Of a stretch of 64,000 nt of DNA, positions 52,709 to 61,856 are shown piece after piece. The notes under the pieces were generated by a model, which did no database searches, was not told where the DNA came from, and was given only the letters and a program-made list of their open reading frames with translations. Within the stretch, counting starts at the first letter, position 1. Every line of letters starts with the position of its first letter. Both the position numbers and the translations under genes were made by a program. Source of the DNA: Balneolaceae bacterium UBA7797 (GTDB lineage: Bacteria; Bacteroidota; Rhodothermia; Balneolales; Balneolaceae); assembly GCA_002480645.1 (NCBI GenBank), contig DLCN01000022.1, positions 47,251 to 111,250 of the forward strand. Direction: 5' to 3'.

Positions 52709-53386
52709 TAAGATCGCGGTAACAGCTGTTTCAGCGCGGAGCCGGTTAGCCCCCAATGAGATCAACATGCCCCCCGAAGATTCCACCAAGTTAGTTTCCC
52801 GGGGTGAGAAGCCTCCTTCCGGTCCAACCAGCAATAAAAGGTCGGACTCTGCCGGGAATCCGGGTTCCTGTACTTTGGTCTTTTCATGGGCCATCACAGC
52901 CTGCAGATCAGCATACTCTGCAAGCACCTCTTCCAGCGAATCTTTCACCCGAAGATCCGGTAACCAAAATCTACCGCTCTGTTTAAACGCACTAATTATT
53001 TGCTGACGGGTGCGGTCTTCATTGATCCGGGTTCGTTCAGAGTGATCAGAATTGAACAAACAAAGTTCGGTTGCACCTAATTCTACCGCTTTCTCGATCG
53101 CAAACTCCAACCGGTCCCGTTTCTTGATACTTCCAAGGGCCAATACCTTTTTTCTGTCCGGAAGATCATGAGTAATCACCTCATCAATGGATGCGAAAAC
53201 CTGTTGCTTTGTACTCATGGTGATGGTACAGGAATAATGACTACCGGCACCATCCGCCACGGATAATCTATCCCCGGTACGTTTTCTCAGTACTTTTGAA
53301 CAATGGATGGCTTCCTGTCCGGTAAGGATAAGTTGTTTCCGATCTTCAGAGATATGCTCCGGTTCACAAAAAAACAGATTGTCCAT
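52688..53386 (-). CDS. rsmE: 16S rRNA m3U1498 methyltransferase RsmE
   Basis: A 232-residue SPOUT methyltransferase with an N-terminal PUA-like domain (QEAIHCSKVLRKRTGDRLSVADG) and the knot motifs ALGSIKKRDRLEFAIEKAVELGA, LFNSDHSER, LLLVGPEGGFSPRE and SLGANRLRAETA. It lies 2 bases after the BFD-like gene in a dcd-bfd-rsmE operon. Confidence 0.93.
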   Translation of the reverse strand: MDNLFFCEPEHISEDRKQLILTGQEAIHCSKVLRKRTGDRLSVADGAGSHYSCTITMSTKQQVFASIDEVITHDLPDRKKVLALGSIKKRDRLEFAIEKAVELGATELCLFNSDHSERTRINEDRTRQQIISAFKQSGRFWLPDLRVKDSLEEVLAEYADLQAVMAHEKTKVQEPGFPAESDLLLLVGPEGGFSPRETNLVESSGGMLISLGANRLRAETAVTAILSLLLFR

Positions 53387-53388
53387 GG

Positions 53389-53610
53389 TTAACCGGCTTT
53401 ATTCCCAAGAAAAGCACCCGGCTTAAATTCTGTTTCTCCGGTTTCCATCATCAGTCGGATATAGGGATCGCACATGCGACATTTTGAACTGCATACTCCG
53501 GCATCCCGAAGTTCTTCCACATCCTGAACTCCATGCTCTTCAACGTACACTTTTATCTCCTTAAAAGTGATCTTCTTGCACACACATTTTGTAACGCGAT
53601 ACGGAGTCAT
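53389..53610 (-). CDS. BFD-like [2Fe-2S]-binding protein
   Basis: A 73-residue protein with C9-x-C11 (KCVCKKI) and C41...C45/C48 (GVCSSKCRMC), a cysteine pattern fitting a bacterioferritin-associated-ferredoxin-like [2Fe-2S] domain with one extra Cys. Its ATG shares one base with the deaminase stop (TAATG) and its stop is 2 bases from rsmE. Role unknown. Confidence 0.6.
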   Translation of the reverse strand: MTPYRVTKCVCKKITFKEIKVYVEEHGVQDVEELRDAGVCSSKCRMCDPYIRLMMETGETEFKPGAFLGNKAG

Positions 53611-54821
53611 TACTGTTTGAAGTGTTTTCCTAATTTCAGGTCTTGTCCCTGGTAATTACTGCTAATTTCTCTGCCGTAGATAAGTTCAGGAATTTCAGTG
53701 TTCGGTTCAAATTGCATGCTGAACAAAGTCTGCCCGTCCTCGATCATGAAAGGCACGTCGTGAGAACGGACTTCCAAAACGGCTCTGGCTCCTTTATCCT
53801 CTAAAGTACCTCCGAAACCACTGTCAAAAAATCCGGCGTAGTGAGTACGTAATTCACCGGAACCGGTATCATAGGCCATCATTTCGCAGGCCAGATGGGC
53901 CGGGACTCTGATCCGTTCTTTCGAAGCAAAGATATAAAAGGCCTCTGGTTCCAGGATGAACTGCTTATCCTTTCCTGCATAGATCGGCTCCCAGAATTCA
54001 TCCACCTCATAATGATTGATATTATCCAGGTCGATATAATTACTGTGCTTCTTAGCTTTATAGCCTATGATCTCTCCTTTCTTTCCACTGAGATTCACAC
54101 TCATGAATAATCCCTTATTCACTTTGATCTGTTCCATGCTTACCGGCTCAACACTTTCGTTGAACAATAATGGTTCGGAGGCATGGATGCGTAACAGATC
54201 CTGATCCGGAACCACTTCAAATCCATGGCGAATTCTAAGCTGATTCAATCGTTGGCCGGTTCTCACTTTAATGGAAAAGGACTTCGGAACTACTTCGAGA
54301 TACAGATTGCCCTGATAACCGGGATTGATCTCCTCAAAACGATGGGAATGATCTGTGATCACTCGGGTAAACACATCCAGACGACCGGTCGAAGATTTTG
54401 GATTCGCTTTTGCTGAAAGATTCTCCAGCGAAAATAACTGCACACTTCCATCTTTAGCTGCTCCGTTCGTGTACCCTTGCTGAATGGAAAAATGTGATTT
54501 AGGAAGATTGAGTCTTTCCAGTAACGGAATGATATACACGCAATTTTCTTCCAGTACGGCACCATCCTTTAACGAAAAAGAATACTGCTCCAGCTTTTCC
54601 AGCTTCTGTTCCACCGTTTCATCTTCAGGTAAAAAGCTGCAACGCACCCGGTAGGCCATTTCACCCAGTCTCAGATCGAGCGAGTTAGGTTGAAACTGAT
54701 CATCTCTGATCGGATAATCAGGATGAGAATCTAAGATGCCGAGATCACGCAGGATCTTCAGTTTCTGAACCGGCAATACGCCTTTGGTGCGTAAATGAAC
54801 TTCTTTGGAAACGTCGGACAT
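53610..54821 (-). CDS. 2'-Deoxycytidine 5'-triphosphate deaminase (large DCD form)
   Basis: A 403-residue protein of the long dCTP-deaminase family built from two dUTPase-like folds. The first has QPNSLDLRLGEMAYRV (about 44-59); further signatures are STGRLDVFTRVITDH, NPGYQGNLYLEVVP, and in the second half HLACEMMAYDTGSGELRTHYAGFFDSGFGG. It would convert dCTP to dUTP for thymidylate synthesis. It is the first gene of the operon with the [2Fe-2S] protein and rsmE. Confidence 0.85.
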   Translation of the reverse strand: MSDVSKEVHLRTKGVLPVQKLKILRDLGILDSHPDYPIRDDQFQPNSLDLRLGEMAYRVRCSFLPEDETVEQKLEKLEQYSFSLKDGAVLEENCVYIIPLLERLNLPKSHFSIQQGYTNGAAKDGSVQLFSLENLSAKANPKSSTGRLDVFTRVITDHSHRFEEINPGYQGNLYLEVVPKSFSIKVRTGQRLNQLRIRHGFEVVPDQDLLRIHASEPLLFNESVEPVSMEQIKVNKGLFMSVNLSGKKGEIIGYKAKKHSNYIDLDNINHYEVDEFWEPIYAGKDKQFILEPEAFYIFASKERIRVPAHLACEMMAYDTGSGELRTHYAGFFDSGFGGTLEDKGARAVLEVRSHDVPFMIEDGQTLFSMQFEPNTEIPELIYGREISSNYQGQDLKLGKHFKQ

Positions 54822-55037
54822 GAAATGCAGTTAATAATTTTCGTGGGAAGATAATTGGCATGAACTGTAAATACCAATTATTACTCAATGATATTTAAGT
54901 CAATTTTACTCAAGGTCTTTGCAATACTTCAGAAATAGTTTAAATCTGTTTCAATGGGCAGAACCGTTCTTCTCGCTCAACCCTGTTCACACTTTTTTTA
55001 TTTCGAAAGAAACTATTGTGTAATTCTTCTGTATGAT

Positions 55038-55062
55038 GTACTTTGTAATAAAAAGTACTTTG
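55038..55062. promoter_or_regulatory. Operator-like AAAGTACTTT palindrome before membrane-protein gene
   Basis: GTACTTTG occurs at 55038-55045 and again at 55055-55062. The second copy is embedded in the perfect 10-base palindrome AAAGTACTTT (55052-55061) that abuts the ATG at 55064. An identical palindrome lies upstream of creD (56221-56230). Likely binding sites of the winged-helix regulator encoded at 55700; the link is inferred. Confidence 0.55.
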
Positions 55063-55063
55063 A

Positions 55064-55690
55064 ATGAAGAAAGAACAAGATTACTTAAATGACCTGACCG
55101 AGATCCGCTCCATGATGGAACGGTCTTCCAAATTTTTGTCCCTGTCGGGCTGGGCAGGTGTGCTTGCCGGAATCTATGCCATTGCCGGTGCATGGGTTGC
55201 GAGAAGCATCCTCCATTTCGATCCCGATTCAATTCTTTACTATTATCAGGAATCATCAGCCCCGTTCGAGGGACTCAGTGGATTAGTATTTCTGGGTTTG
55301 GGAGTGCTGATGCTTTCTCTGGGTACCGCCGTCATCCTTTCCGTTGGTAATGCCAGAAAGAAGGGTGAAAAGGCATGGAACACCACCTCAAAACGAATGA
55401 TGAGCGATGTGGCCATTATCCTGATAACCGGAGGCATGCTTTCCTTTATTTTCATCTTTAAAAGTATGTTGGGACTACTCCTTCCAACCACGCTTATCTT
55501 CTATGGTCTGGCTATTTATATGGCAGGCAACTATACCTTTAAGGATGTAAAAGTATTAGGTTTGATCGAGATCACACTCGGTCTGCTGTCTATCCTTTTT
55601 ATTCAATATAGTCTGGCACTCTGGACAGTCGGATTCGGAGCACTCCATATTGTGTACGGAAGTTTCATTTATGCAAAATATGAGCGGTGA
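55064..55690 (+). CDS. Polytopic membrane protein of the creD cluster
   Basis: A 208-residue protein with a soluble N-terminal helix (1-25) and six hydrophobic segments (about 28-48, 70-93, 112-130, 134-150, 158-178, 182-203). No family name can be given. Similar membrane proteins precede HTH_34-type regulators and creD in Bacteroidota-like genomes. It is 9 bases before the regulator gene and preceded by AAAGTACTTT, so it is probably part of the regulator's own operon. Confidence 0.65.
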   Translation: MKKEQDYLNDLTEIRSMMERSSKFLSLSGWAGVLAGIYAIAGAWVARSILHFDPDSILYYYQESSAPFEGLSGLVFLGLGVLMLSLGTAVILSVGNARKKGEKAWNTTSKRMMSDVAIILITGGMLSFIFIFKSMLGLLLPTTLIFYGLAIYMAGNYTFKDVKVLGLIEITLGLLSILFIQYSLALWTVGFGALHIVYGSFIYAKYER

Positions 55691-55699
55691 TCAAAACTC

Positions 55700-55999
55700 A
55701 TGAATGTATCCTTTAACGATCTTCATAAAGCATTCGAAAACAGGATCAGATTAGGCATAATGTCTGCACTGGCTGTGAATGATTCGCTCGATTTCAGCGC
55801 TTTGAAAGAACTACTGGATGTGACCGATGGCAATCTTGCCACTCATATCAAAACGCTGGAAAAACTGGATTTCGTTGGTGTAAAAAAGAGCTTTGTAGAT
55901 CGTAAACCGAATACCAGCTACTTCATCACCGGGGAAGGGAAAAAAGCCTTTGAAAATCATTTAAAAGTATTGGAACAGATCATTAATGCTCAGAAATAA
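55700..55999 (+). CDS. Winged-helix transcriptional regulator (HTH_34-type)
   Basis: A 99-residue single-domain regulator: FENRIRLGIMSALAVNDSLDFSALKELLDVTDGNLATHIKTLEKLDFVGVKKSFVDRKPNT with the beta-wing at SYFITGEGKKAFE. It resembles the MarR/PadR-like wHTH proteins (HTH_34) that accompany creD-like genes. Two identical palindromes flanking its gene cluster are natural targets. It overlaps the following small membrane-protein gene by 14 bases. Confidence 0.85.
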   Translation: MNVSFNDLHKAFENRIRLGIMSALAVNDSLDFSALKELLDVTDGNLATHIKTLEKLDFVGVKKSFVDRKPNTSYFITGEGKKAFENHLKVLEQIINAQK

Positions 56000-56192
56000 G
56001 AAACCAATGAAAGCCCGGGATTTTAAGATACATGCCTCTCTTTTTATCACTCTGCTCGGTGTTCTATTAATTATCATAAACATTGGAACCGAAAGTGAGC
56101 CGGGAGCTATACCTCTGTTGATCACAACGATCGGTATTATCTGGTTTTTCTTCCATCAACGTTCGTTGAAATCAAAACAAAACACCGACTAA
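55986..56192 (+). CDS. Small two-TM membrane protein
   Basis: A 68-residue protein with two hydrophobic segments (about 16-34 and 40-57) and a Lys-rich tail. The ATG at 55986 overlaps the regulator; an internal ATG at 56007 is an alternative start. Unknown function; co-transcribed with the regulator. Confidence 0.55.
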   Translation: MLRNKKPMKARDFKIHASLFITLLGVLLIIINIGTESEPGAIPLLITTIGIIWFFFHQRSLKSKQNTD

Positions 56193-56206
56193 AAAAATTT
56201 AACCTA

Positions 56207-56230
56207 TAACTTTGTATTTCAAAGTACTTT
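56207..56230 (+). promoter_or_regulatory. creD promoter: TAACTTTG -7 box followed by AAAGTACTTT operator
   Basis: TAACTTTG (56207-56214) matches the Bacteroidota-type -7 consensus TAnnTTTG. Seven bases later the perfect palindrome AAAGTACTTT (56221-56230) covers the expected start point, an ideal position for repression. It is identical to the palindrome upstream of 55064. Confidence 0.55.
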
Positions 56231-56249
56231 TAAACCTAATATCTATCTT

Positions 56250-57623
56250 ATGGAAACTGAACAAGCCAATTCTATCTTTGAGAACATATCTCGGAAATTC
56301 CGTCAGTCCGTAACTGTAAAGCTATTTTCGATACTTGTATTGATGCTGCTATTGCTCATCCCCTTAGCGTATGTTGATTCACTGATCACTGAGCGGAAGT
56401 ATCTGAGTATACGTGCCGTAGATGAAGTAAGTCAGAAATGGGCCAATGATCAGCTCATTTACGGTCCGATCTTAACTGTGCCGGCGGGTGAGTGGGTACA
56501 GATCGGAGAACATGATCAATTAGTGAAACGGGACATCCATTTACTTCCCTCATCCCTGCAAATCGAAGGAAATATAGAACCTGAAACATTGAACCGTGGG
56601 ATCTATGAAGTGGTAGTGTATGATTCAAAGGTATCGCTGAGCGGTGATTTCGATGAGTTTGGGAAATTTCAGGAAAGCCTTAAACGCTACGATGAGGTGT
56701 ATTGGGACGATGCTTTTATCACCATCCATATTTCGGATCTGCGCGGCATCAAAGAAAAAGTACTATTGAACTGGAATGGTAACCCCAAATCAGTGAAACC
56801 GGGTTCTAGTATTCCAAAACTGATCGCTTCCGGGATCACTGTCGATGATCTGTTTGAAGGTAAACCGGATTCGGAATCACTGAAATTCTCCCTGGACCTG
56901 ATGCTTCAGGGTAGTCAGAAACTCAGTTTCATCCCAATGGGTAAAGAGACGGATGTTCATCTGACTTCTTCCTGGAAGGATCCCAGCTTTACCGGCTCCT
57001 TCTTACCGGATGAACGTACCGTGACTGAGAACGGCTTTACCTCAACCTACAAGATCCTTGAACTGAACCGAAATTTTCCACAGTCCTGGACCGGCGACCG
57101 TAACACTGCTGCGATCATGGAAAGTGAGTTTGGTGTAGATCTTATCCTTCCGGTGAATAACTATACCAAGGCATCCAGATCATCTAAATATGCCTTATTA
57201 GCCATTTCTCTCACCTTTCTAACTTTCTTTTTAGTTGAGATATTCAATAATAAGAACCTCCATCCTTTCCAGTACATCCTGATCGGGTTTGCGCTGATAT
57301 TATTCTATACCCTGCTGGTGTCCATATCTGAACAATCGAATTTCGATCTGGCTTACCTCATCTCGAGTGTAAGTGTCATCTCAATGATCGGCTTGTATTC
57401 TAAGTCCATTTTGAAAGATCTGAAGCAATCGCTGTTGCTGATATTCATCCTTACGCTAACCTATACCTTTGTGTACATCACCCTTCAGGTTCAGGATTAT
57501 GCACTATTGATCGGCAGTATCGGTCTGACTTCCATTCTGGCGCTGACCATGTACATCACCCGGAATATTAACTGGTACGAACTCAATGTATCCGGCAAGA
57601 ATCAAACTCCGGTTCAATCATGA
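56250..57623 (+). CDS. creD: CreD-family inner-membrane protein
   Basis: A 457-residue CreD-like protein. It has an N-terminal TM (about 25-46: LFSILVLMLLLLIPLAYVDSLI), the family ERKYLSIRAVDEVSQKWANDQLIYGPILTVP, a large periplasmic beta domain (about 60-310), then four to five TM segments (about 318-440). CreD is linked to envelope stress and beta-lactam/colicin resistance in proteobacteria. Here it is under an apparent AAAGTACTTT operator and downstream of its likely regulator. Confidence 0.88.
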   Translation: METEQANSIFENISRKFRQSVTVKLFSILVLMLLLLIPLAYVDSLITERKYLSIRAVDEVSQKWANDQLIYGPILTVPAGEWVQIGEHDQLVKRDIHLLPSSLQIEGNIEPETLNRGIYEVVVYDSKVSLSGDFDEFGKFQESLKRYDEVYWDDAFITIHISDLRGIKEKVLLNWNGNPKSVKPGSSIPKLIASGITVDDLFEGKPDSESLKFSLDLMLQGSQKLSFIPMGKETDVHLTSSWKDPSFTGSFLPDERTVTENGFTSTYKILELNRNFPQSWTGDRNTAAIMESEFGVDLILPVNNYTKASRSSKYALLAISLTFLTFFLVEIFNNKNLHPFQYILIGFALILFYTLLVSISEQSNFDLAYLISSVSVISMIGLYSKSILKDLKQSLLLIFILTLTYTFVYITLQVQDYALLIGSIGLTSILALTMYITRNINWYELNVSGKNQTPVQS

Positions 57624-57811
57624 GCTCAGTACCTGTCCGAAATCCTTCTCCCCGAAAACGATATCTCACCAAAAATATGAGGAGTGAGTTAGTACAGATC
57701 ATCGGGTCCGTGTGTACTGATCCCATACTGATCATCCGGCATCTGATCCTGTTACGACTCATTTTGGACATAAAAAAGAAAAGATCATCCTTTAAATCCA
57801 TACATTTATAA
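57620..57811 (+). CDS. Doubtful small ORF overlapping creD stop
   Basis: A 63-codon frame whose ATG overlaps the creD stop (ATGA) and which ends 2 bases before the next ATG. That layout favours a real coupled gene. The residues (rich in Arg, Ile, Leu; LIIRHLILLRLIL) do not resemble a family, and the frame could be accidental. Kept at low confidence. Confidence 0.3.
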   Translation: MSSVPVRNPSPRKRYLTKNMRSELVQIIGSVCTDPILIIRHLILLRLILDIKKKRSSFKSIHL

Positions 57812-57813
57812 TC

Positions 57814-58407
57814 ATGACGCATCAAAAAAATCTATCCCGTTCCATCGCTGGTCTGGCAGGCATCACTGCCGGACTTCTGGCCATTCCCTTTATTGCCATG
57901 CAATTTACCGACGAAGTGCAATGGTCGCTCAACGATTTTGTACTAGCCGGAATACTCCTTTTCGGAACCGGATCAGCGTACATATTCATAAGAAGCAGAT
58001 CCGATAACTATGCCTATCGCGCAGGTATTGGTTTACTGTTATTCACTTCTCTTTTCCTGATGTGGTCAAATCTGGCAGTCGGATTGGTAGGCAGTGAGAA
58101 CGAGCCTTTTAATCTAAGTTATTTCGGAGTGATCCTGACCGGTATCATTGGCACTTTGTTATCCCGGTTTAAGCCAAATGCTATGAGTATTACGGCTTTT
58201 ATTATGGCCGGAATGCATGTTCTGCTGGCTGCTATTGCCCTGGCAACCGGCATGCAGAATGTCCCCGGCAGTTCGGTAATGGAGATCATTGGGGTGAATG
58301 CCATGTTTATGATCCTCTTCAGTTTATCGGGCCTCCTCTTTCGGTATGCGGCCCAAAGTATCAACTACCGGATCTCTTCCGACTCTGAAAATACCACCCC
58401 GATCTGA
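57814..58407 (+). CDS. Polytopic membrane protein, unknown
   Basis: A 197-residue protein with six hydrophobic segments (about 14-33, 42-60, 70-90, 98-115, 122-142, 152-172) and a hydrophilic C-terminus. No family recognised. Follows creD on the same strand, with the next gene 14 bases downstream. Confidence 0.6.
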   Translation: MTHQKNLSRSIAGLAGITAGLLAIPFIAMQFTDEVQWSLNDFVLAGILLFGTGSAYIFIRSRSDNYAYRAGIGLLLFTSLFLMWSNLAVGLVGSENEPFNLSYFGVILTGIIGTLLSRFKPNAMSITAFIMAGMHVLLAAIALATGMQNVPGSSVMEIIGVNAMFMILFSLSGLLFRYAAQSINYRISSDSENTTPI

Positions 58408-58421
58408 TCGTATATCAGTTC

Positions 58422-59009
58422 ATGAAAAAGATTTCAATAAATGAGGGGATCGCTGTGATCTCCTCCTTTGGAATGACGGCCTGGCTGATCTCTGACTTTT
58501 TCGGAGGGATGTTTCTCTATGCGTTTGCCTTTATGATCGTAATTCTACCGGTATTATTACTATACCTGTACTCCGTGGCAGAGACGATCATTGCCATCAT
58601 CAGAAAAAAGAAGCTTAAGATCCGGTTGGCAGCTCATGCTATGTACCTCTTTAGTGTAGCTTTTATTTCAATCTACCATGCTGAATTCTGGAGGTCTGAC
58701 CCTATTCTAAAGGCTACGATGCCGGATGACTTTACGGCTTTTGAAATGATACTCAGGAAAGACGGTTCTTTTCAACACAACATCCATGGCATCTTTTTTT
58801 ACTCCGATGTGTTTCGGGGTGAGTATGTGATAGATCAGGATACTCTGATCTTCCTTGATCCTGTGTATGATAATGATTTTATTCCTGATACCATGCTGAT
58901 CTCAAAACAGGACAAAGCCTTGTTTATATCCCGGGATCAGTCCGGACATTTTGATACTGACCCCGAATGGCTGAATCATTTTAAGATCAGCTTTCACGAT
59001 GAACAGTGA
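58422..59009 (+). CDS. Membrane protein with C-terminal extracytoplasmic domain, unknown
   Basis: A 195-residue protein with three TM helices (about 8-28, 30-55, 67-84) and a soluble domain (90-195) of alternating strands (FEMILRKDGSFQHNIHGIFFYSDVFRGEYVIDQDTLIFLD). Not recognised. Likely co-transcribed with the preceding membrane protein. Confidence 0.55.
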   Translation: MKKISINEGIAVISSFGMTAWLISDFFGGMFLYAFAFMIVILPVLLLYLYSVAETIIAIIRKKKLKIRLAAHAMYLFSVAFISIYHAEFWRSDPILKATMPDDFTAFEMILRKDGSFQHNIHGIFFYSDVFRGEYVIDQDTLIFLDPVYDNDFIPDTMLISKQDKALFISRDQSGHFDTDPEWLNHFKISFHDEQ

Positions 59010-59094
59010 TCGTTAGGAATTGCAATGAATAAGCCCGGGATCATAAATTACCTGAAAGGCTCACTTAATCAAGTCAAACATATAATCAACGAGT

Positions 59095-59328
59095 ATGAAG
59101 GACCGAATCAAAAAAAATATCAAAGATCCCCGCTGGATAATTGAAGGAATTATCTGGGGGATGATCATGTGGGTTTTTGTGACATTGATCGTCCCTTTGT
59201 TCAAAGGATCGCCCATTACATCCGAAGACCTTATTGCGGGAGCCGTAACCTGGCTTATCGGTGGGCTATTTTTCGGCTTTGTGATGCATATCTGGCCCGG
59301 TATCTCTGCACGGAGATATGATTCCTGA
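59095..59328 (+). CDS. Small two-TM membrane protein
   Basis: A 77-residue protein with a basic start (KDRIKKNIKDPRW), TM1 at about 19-36 and TM2 at about 49-67. Small Gly-rich proteins of this kind are common beside transporters, but none is adjacent. Unknown. Confidence 0.5.
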   Translation: MKDRIKKNIKDPRWIIEGIIWGMIMWVFVTLIVPLFKGSPITSEDLIAGAVTWLIGGLFFGFVMHIWPGISARRYDS

Positions 59329-59408
59329 CTATTATTCACCTGAGGCATCTGTTGATCAGCCTTCCTTAACCTTTTTTTGGCAAACACTCCCAACTCTGTA
59401 TTTATCCT

Positions 59409-59431
59409 TGTATTTTACAAGTCTGTAAATG
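59409..59431. promoter_or_regulatory. Overlapping palindromes upstream of yebC
   Basis: CTTGTATTTTACAAG (59409-59423) is a perfect inverted repeat, and TTTACA-AGTC-TGTAAA (59416-59431) is a second overlapping one. Both are 31-53 bases before the yebC ATG, where an operator would lie. Confidence 0.4.
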
Positions 59432-59461
59432 AATTAAACGACCTAAACCAACTGTTTACTT

Positions 59462-60184
59462 ATGGGTAGAATTTTTGAAGTTCGGAAAGCCGCAAAATTT
59501 GCTCGCTGGGATAAAATGGCGAAGCAGTTTTCGCGTATCGGAAAAGAGATCGTAATAGCTGTAAAAGATGGCGGACCCGATCCGGATTCTAACCCTGCAT
59601 TACGCCGGGCCATTCAGAACGGTCGTGGAGTAAACATGCCAAAGGATCTCATCGAACGTGCTATTAAGCGTGCGATGGGGAAAGATGCCACTAACTACGA
59701 CGAAGTATTATACGAAGGCTACGCTCCGCATGGTGTGGCGGTGTTGGTAGAAACAGCCACCGATAATACTACCCGGACTGTTGGGAATGTACGCCCGATC
59801 TTCACCAAGAACGGCGGAAATCTTGGAAACTCCGGTTCTGTTGCCTTTCAATTCACTCAGGTAGGTTCTTTTAAAATTAAACCCGGTGATTTCGACGAAG
59901 AAGAGCTCGAACTGGAACTTATCGATTACGGACTTACGGAAATGGGTGAATCAGAAAATGAAGAAGGGGAACGCATTCTGGTGATCCGTTGCGAGTTTCA
60001 GGAATTCGGGAATATGCAGCATGCATTAGAAGAAAAAGGGGTGGAAACCATCACCGCTGAAACCGATTGGATCCCACAATCCACCGTGTCTCTGGATGAT
60101 GAGAAAGCGGAAGAAGTTCTGTCACTTATCGACAAACTGGAACAGGACGAAGACGTTCAGCGCGTCTTTCACAATTTGGTGTAA
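59462..60184 (+). CDS. yebC: YebC/PmpR-family protein
   Basis: A 240-residue YebC protein opening [30 protein letters not shown], with [25 protein letters not shown] and [12 protein letters not shown]. Family members act as translation factors at difficult sequences (YebC2) or as DNA-binding regulators. A strong terminator follows. Confidence 0.93.
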   Translation: MGRIFEVRKAAKFARWDKMAKQFSRIGKEIVIAVKDGGPDPDSNPALRRAIQNGRGVNMPKDLIERAIKRAMGKDATNYDEVLYEGYAPHGVAVLVETATDNTTRTVGNVRPIFTKNGGNLGNSGSVAFQFTQVGSFKIKPGDFDEEELELELIDYGLTEMGESENEEGERILVIRCEFQEFGNMQHALEEKGVETITAETDWIPQSTVSLDDEKAEEVLSLIDKLEQDEDVQRVFHNLV

Positions 60185-60206
60185 GCTACTCTTCTCAGGA
60201 ACTTTC

Positions 60207-60238
60207 AAAGCCCCGGTATGTGTATCGGGGCTTTTTTT
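60207..60238 (+). terminator. Terminator after yebC
   Basis: AAAGCCCCG / CGGGGCTTT stem (60207-60215, 60226-60234) followed by T7 in total. Confidence 0.88.
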
Positions 60239-60319
60239 GATCTCCGGTTTCAAACATTTTAAACCCTTTTTAAAGAATCTCTAAGGCAGACTTTTGCAAT
60301 GATCATTCAGAAATACATA

Positions 60320-61492
60320 ATGAAAAAAATCCCCCTCCTCTTACTCGTTGTGTTCCTCGGAACGAATCAGCTGAGAGCACAGGATTCCGCTCAGATCATT
60401 TTGGGTTCTGAACATACAATATGGTCGGATGTTTTAAATGAAGAACGGGAATATTGGATCAGTCTTCCGGCTTCATACGAAGATGATATGTCGGCGTACA
60501 AAAATTATCCGGTGCTCATTGTACTGGATGGGAATACGCACTTCAAAGCCCTCTCTTCAATGGTTGACTACATGAGTGCTGACAGGTACAGGAGCCGGAA
60601 AATACCCGGGATGATCGTGGTAGGCATCCAGAATGTTGACCGGAGAAGAGACTTCACCCCGGATAAAGTCATTACTGTTCGGGAGAATAATACCGGTGGC
60701 GGTGACCTCTTTCTGAACTTTTTGGAAAATGAACTCCTGCCGGAACTGGATAAGAAGTACAGAACCTCCCCTTATCGCATACTATTCGGACATTCATTAG
60801 GTGGTTTGCTCGCCACACATGCGTATCTCAAAGACAAAACCGGATTTAATGCCTTTATTGCTGCAGACCCGAGCTTTGGAACCTGGGACGCAGAAACCAT
60901 GGATAGGAAGGTGGATTCCATGTCTGAACATTCCTTTGATCGTTTTATTTATATAGCAACCGCAAACTGGGGGAAACGAAATATCAGAAACAGAGACCGG
61001 CATCTTCGGTTTTACGAGTTGTTGAACAGTAAAACTGATGGTGTTTTGCCCGCGAAAATAGAATATTTTGAAGATGAAAGTCACAGTTCAGTTTCACTTA
61101 TTGCTTTTCATAATGGGATGAATACCATTTTTGAGGGCTATGGGATCTCTTACCGGGATATTGCCACAAAAGAACAATTAATACAGCATTTTCAGGGAAT
61201 TTCTCAACGTCTTTCATGGGACATTCTTCCACCTGAGCGACTTGTGAATCAGATCGGATACCGTTTATTGCGTAGTTCAAACGAAGATGAGAGAAACAGA
61301 GCCTTAGAGTTCTTTCAACTAAATGTCGAGTATTATCCGGAATCCTCAAATGCCTTTGATAGCTTAGGGGAGGCCTATGAAGTTTATGCTGAAACACAAA
61401 AAGCGATTACCGCCTATCAGCGATCACTGGACCTGAATCCTGACAATGTTCACGCTTCACAGAAGATCAGGGAATTGTCGGGCCGTAATTAA
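60320..61492 (+). CDS. Exported esterase (enterochelin-esterase/esterase-D-like) with C-terminal TPR
   Basis: Start taken at ATG 60320, where the signal peptide MKKIPLLLLVVFLG begins (390 residues). The alpha/beta-hydrolase fold of the putative esterase (Fes/EsD) type shows NVLNEEREYWISLPASY, VLIVLDGNTHF, nucleophile GHSLGGLLATHAYL, and a late His in EDESHSSV. A C-terminal TPR-like region (about 330-388: AFDSLGEAYEVYAETQKAITAYQ) follows. Substrate unknown; siderophore or ester hydrolysis in the periplasm is possible. Confidence 0.85.
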   Translation: MKKIPLLLLVVFLGTNQLRAQDSAQIILGSEHTIWSDVLNEEREYWISLPASYEDDMSAYKNYPVLIVLDGNTHFKALSSMVDYMSADRYRSRKIPGMIVVGIQNVDRRRDFTPDKVITVRENNTGGGDLFLNFLENELLPELDKKYRTSPYRILFGHSLGGLLATHAYLKDKTGFNAFIAADPSFGTWDAETMDRKVDSMSEHSFDRFIYIATANWGKRNIRNRDRHLRFYELLNSKTDGVLPAKIEYFEDESHSSVSLIAFHNGMNTIFEGYGISYRDIATKEQLIQHFQGISQRLSWDILPPERLVNQIGYRLLRSSNEDERNRALEFFQLNVEYYPESSNAFDSLGEAYEVYAETQKAITAYQRSLDLNPDNVHASQKIRELSGRN

Positions 61493-61561
61493 GTGTAGGT
61501 ACTCTTTTTACTTTGGTTTTTATATACTCTGACCAAACTCCAACTAAACGGATTATACGAT

Positions 61562-61750
61562 ATGGATTTCTTACTGGGCGCATTAACCGGCATTTCGATC
61601 TCAATGGCCATCATGCATTTATATTATAAGAAATGGTTCTCGTTCTCCGGATGGGTGGACAAAAAGAATAATCCGGGGAAATACTGGAGCCTTACCGTAT
61701 TCTATTCAGTGTTCGGGTTATCCATGATCCTATTCATGTATTTTAAATGA
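61562..61750 (+). CDS. Small two-TM membrane protein
   Basis: A 62-residue protein with TM1 at about 3-22 and TM2 at about 42-60, joined by a basic loop (KKWFSFSGWVDKKNNPGK). Not recognised. Likely a small independent gene. Confidence 0.5.
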   Translation: MDFLLGALTGISISMAIMHLYYKKWFSFSGWVDKKNNPGKYWSLTVFYSVFGLSMILFMYFK

Positions 61751-61856
61751 TCTTTAGATCATGAGGATATCATGAATGTACTCCAGATCAAAACTGATGT
61801 GAGTATATCTAAAATAGAGATAGCCTGATCTTTAACTTCTTTAATTGCTACTTACA

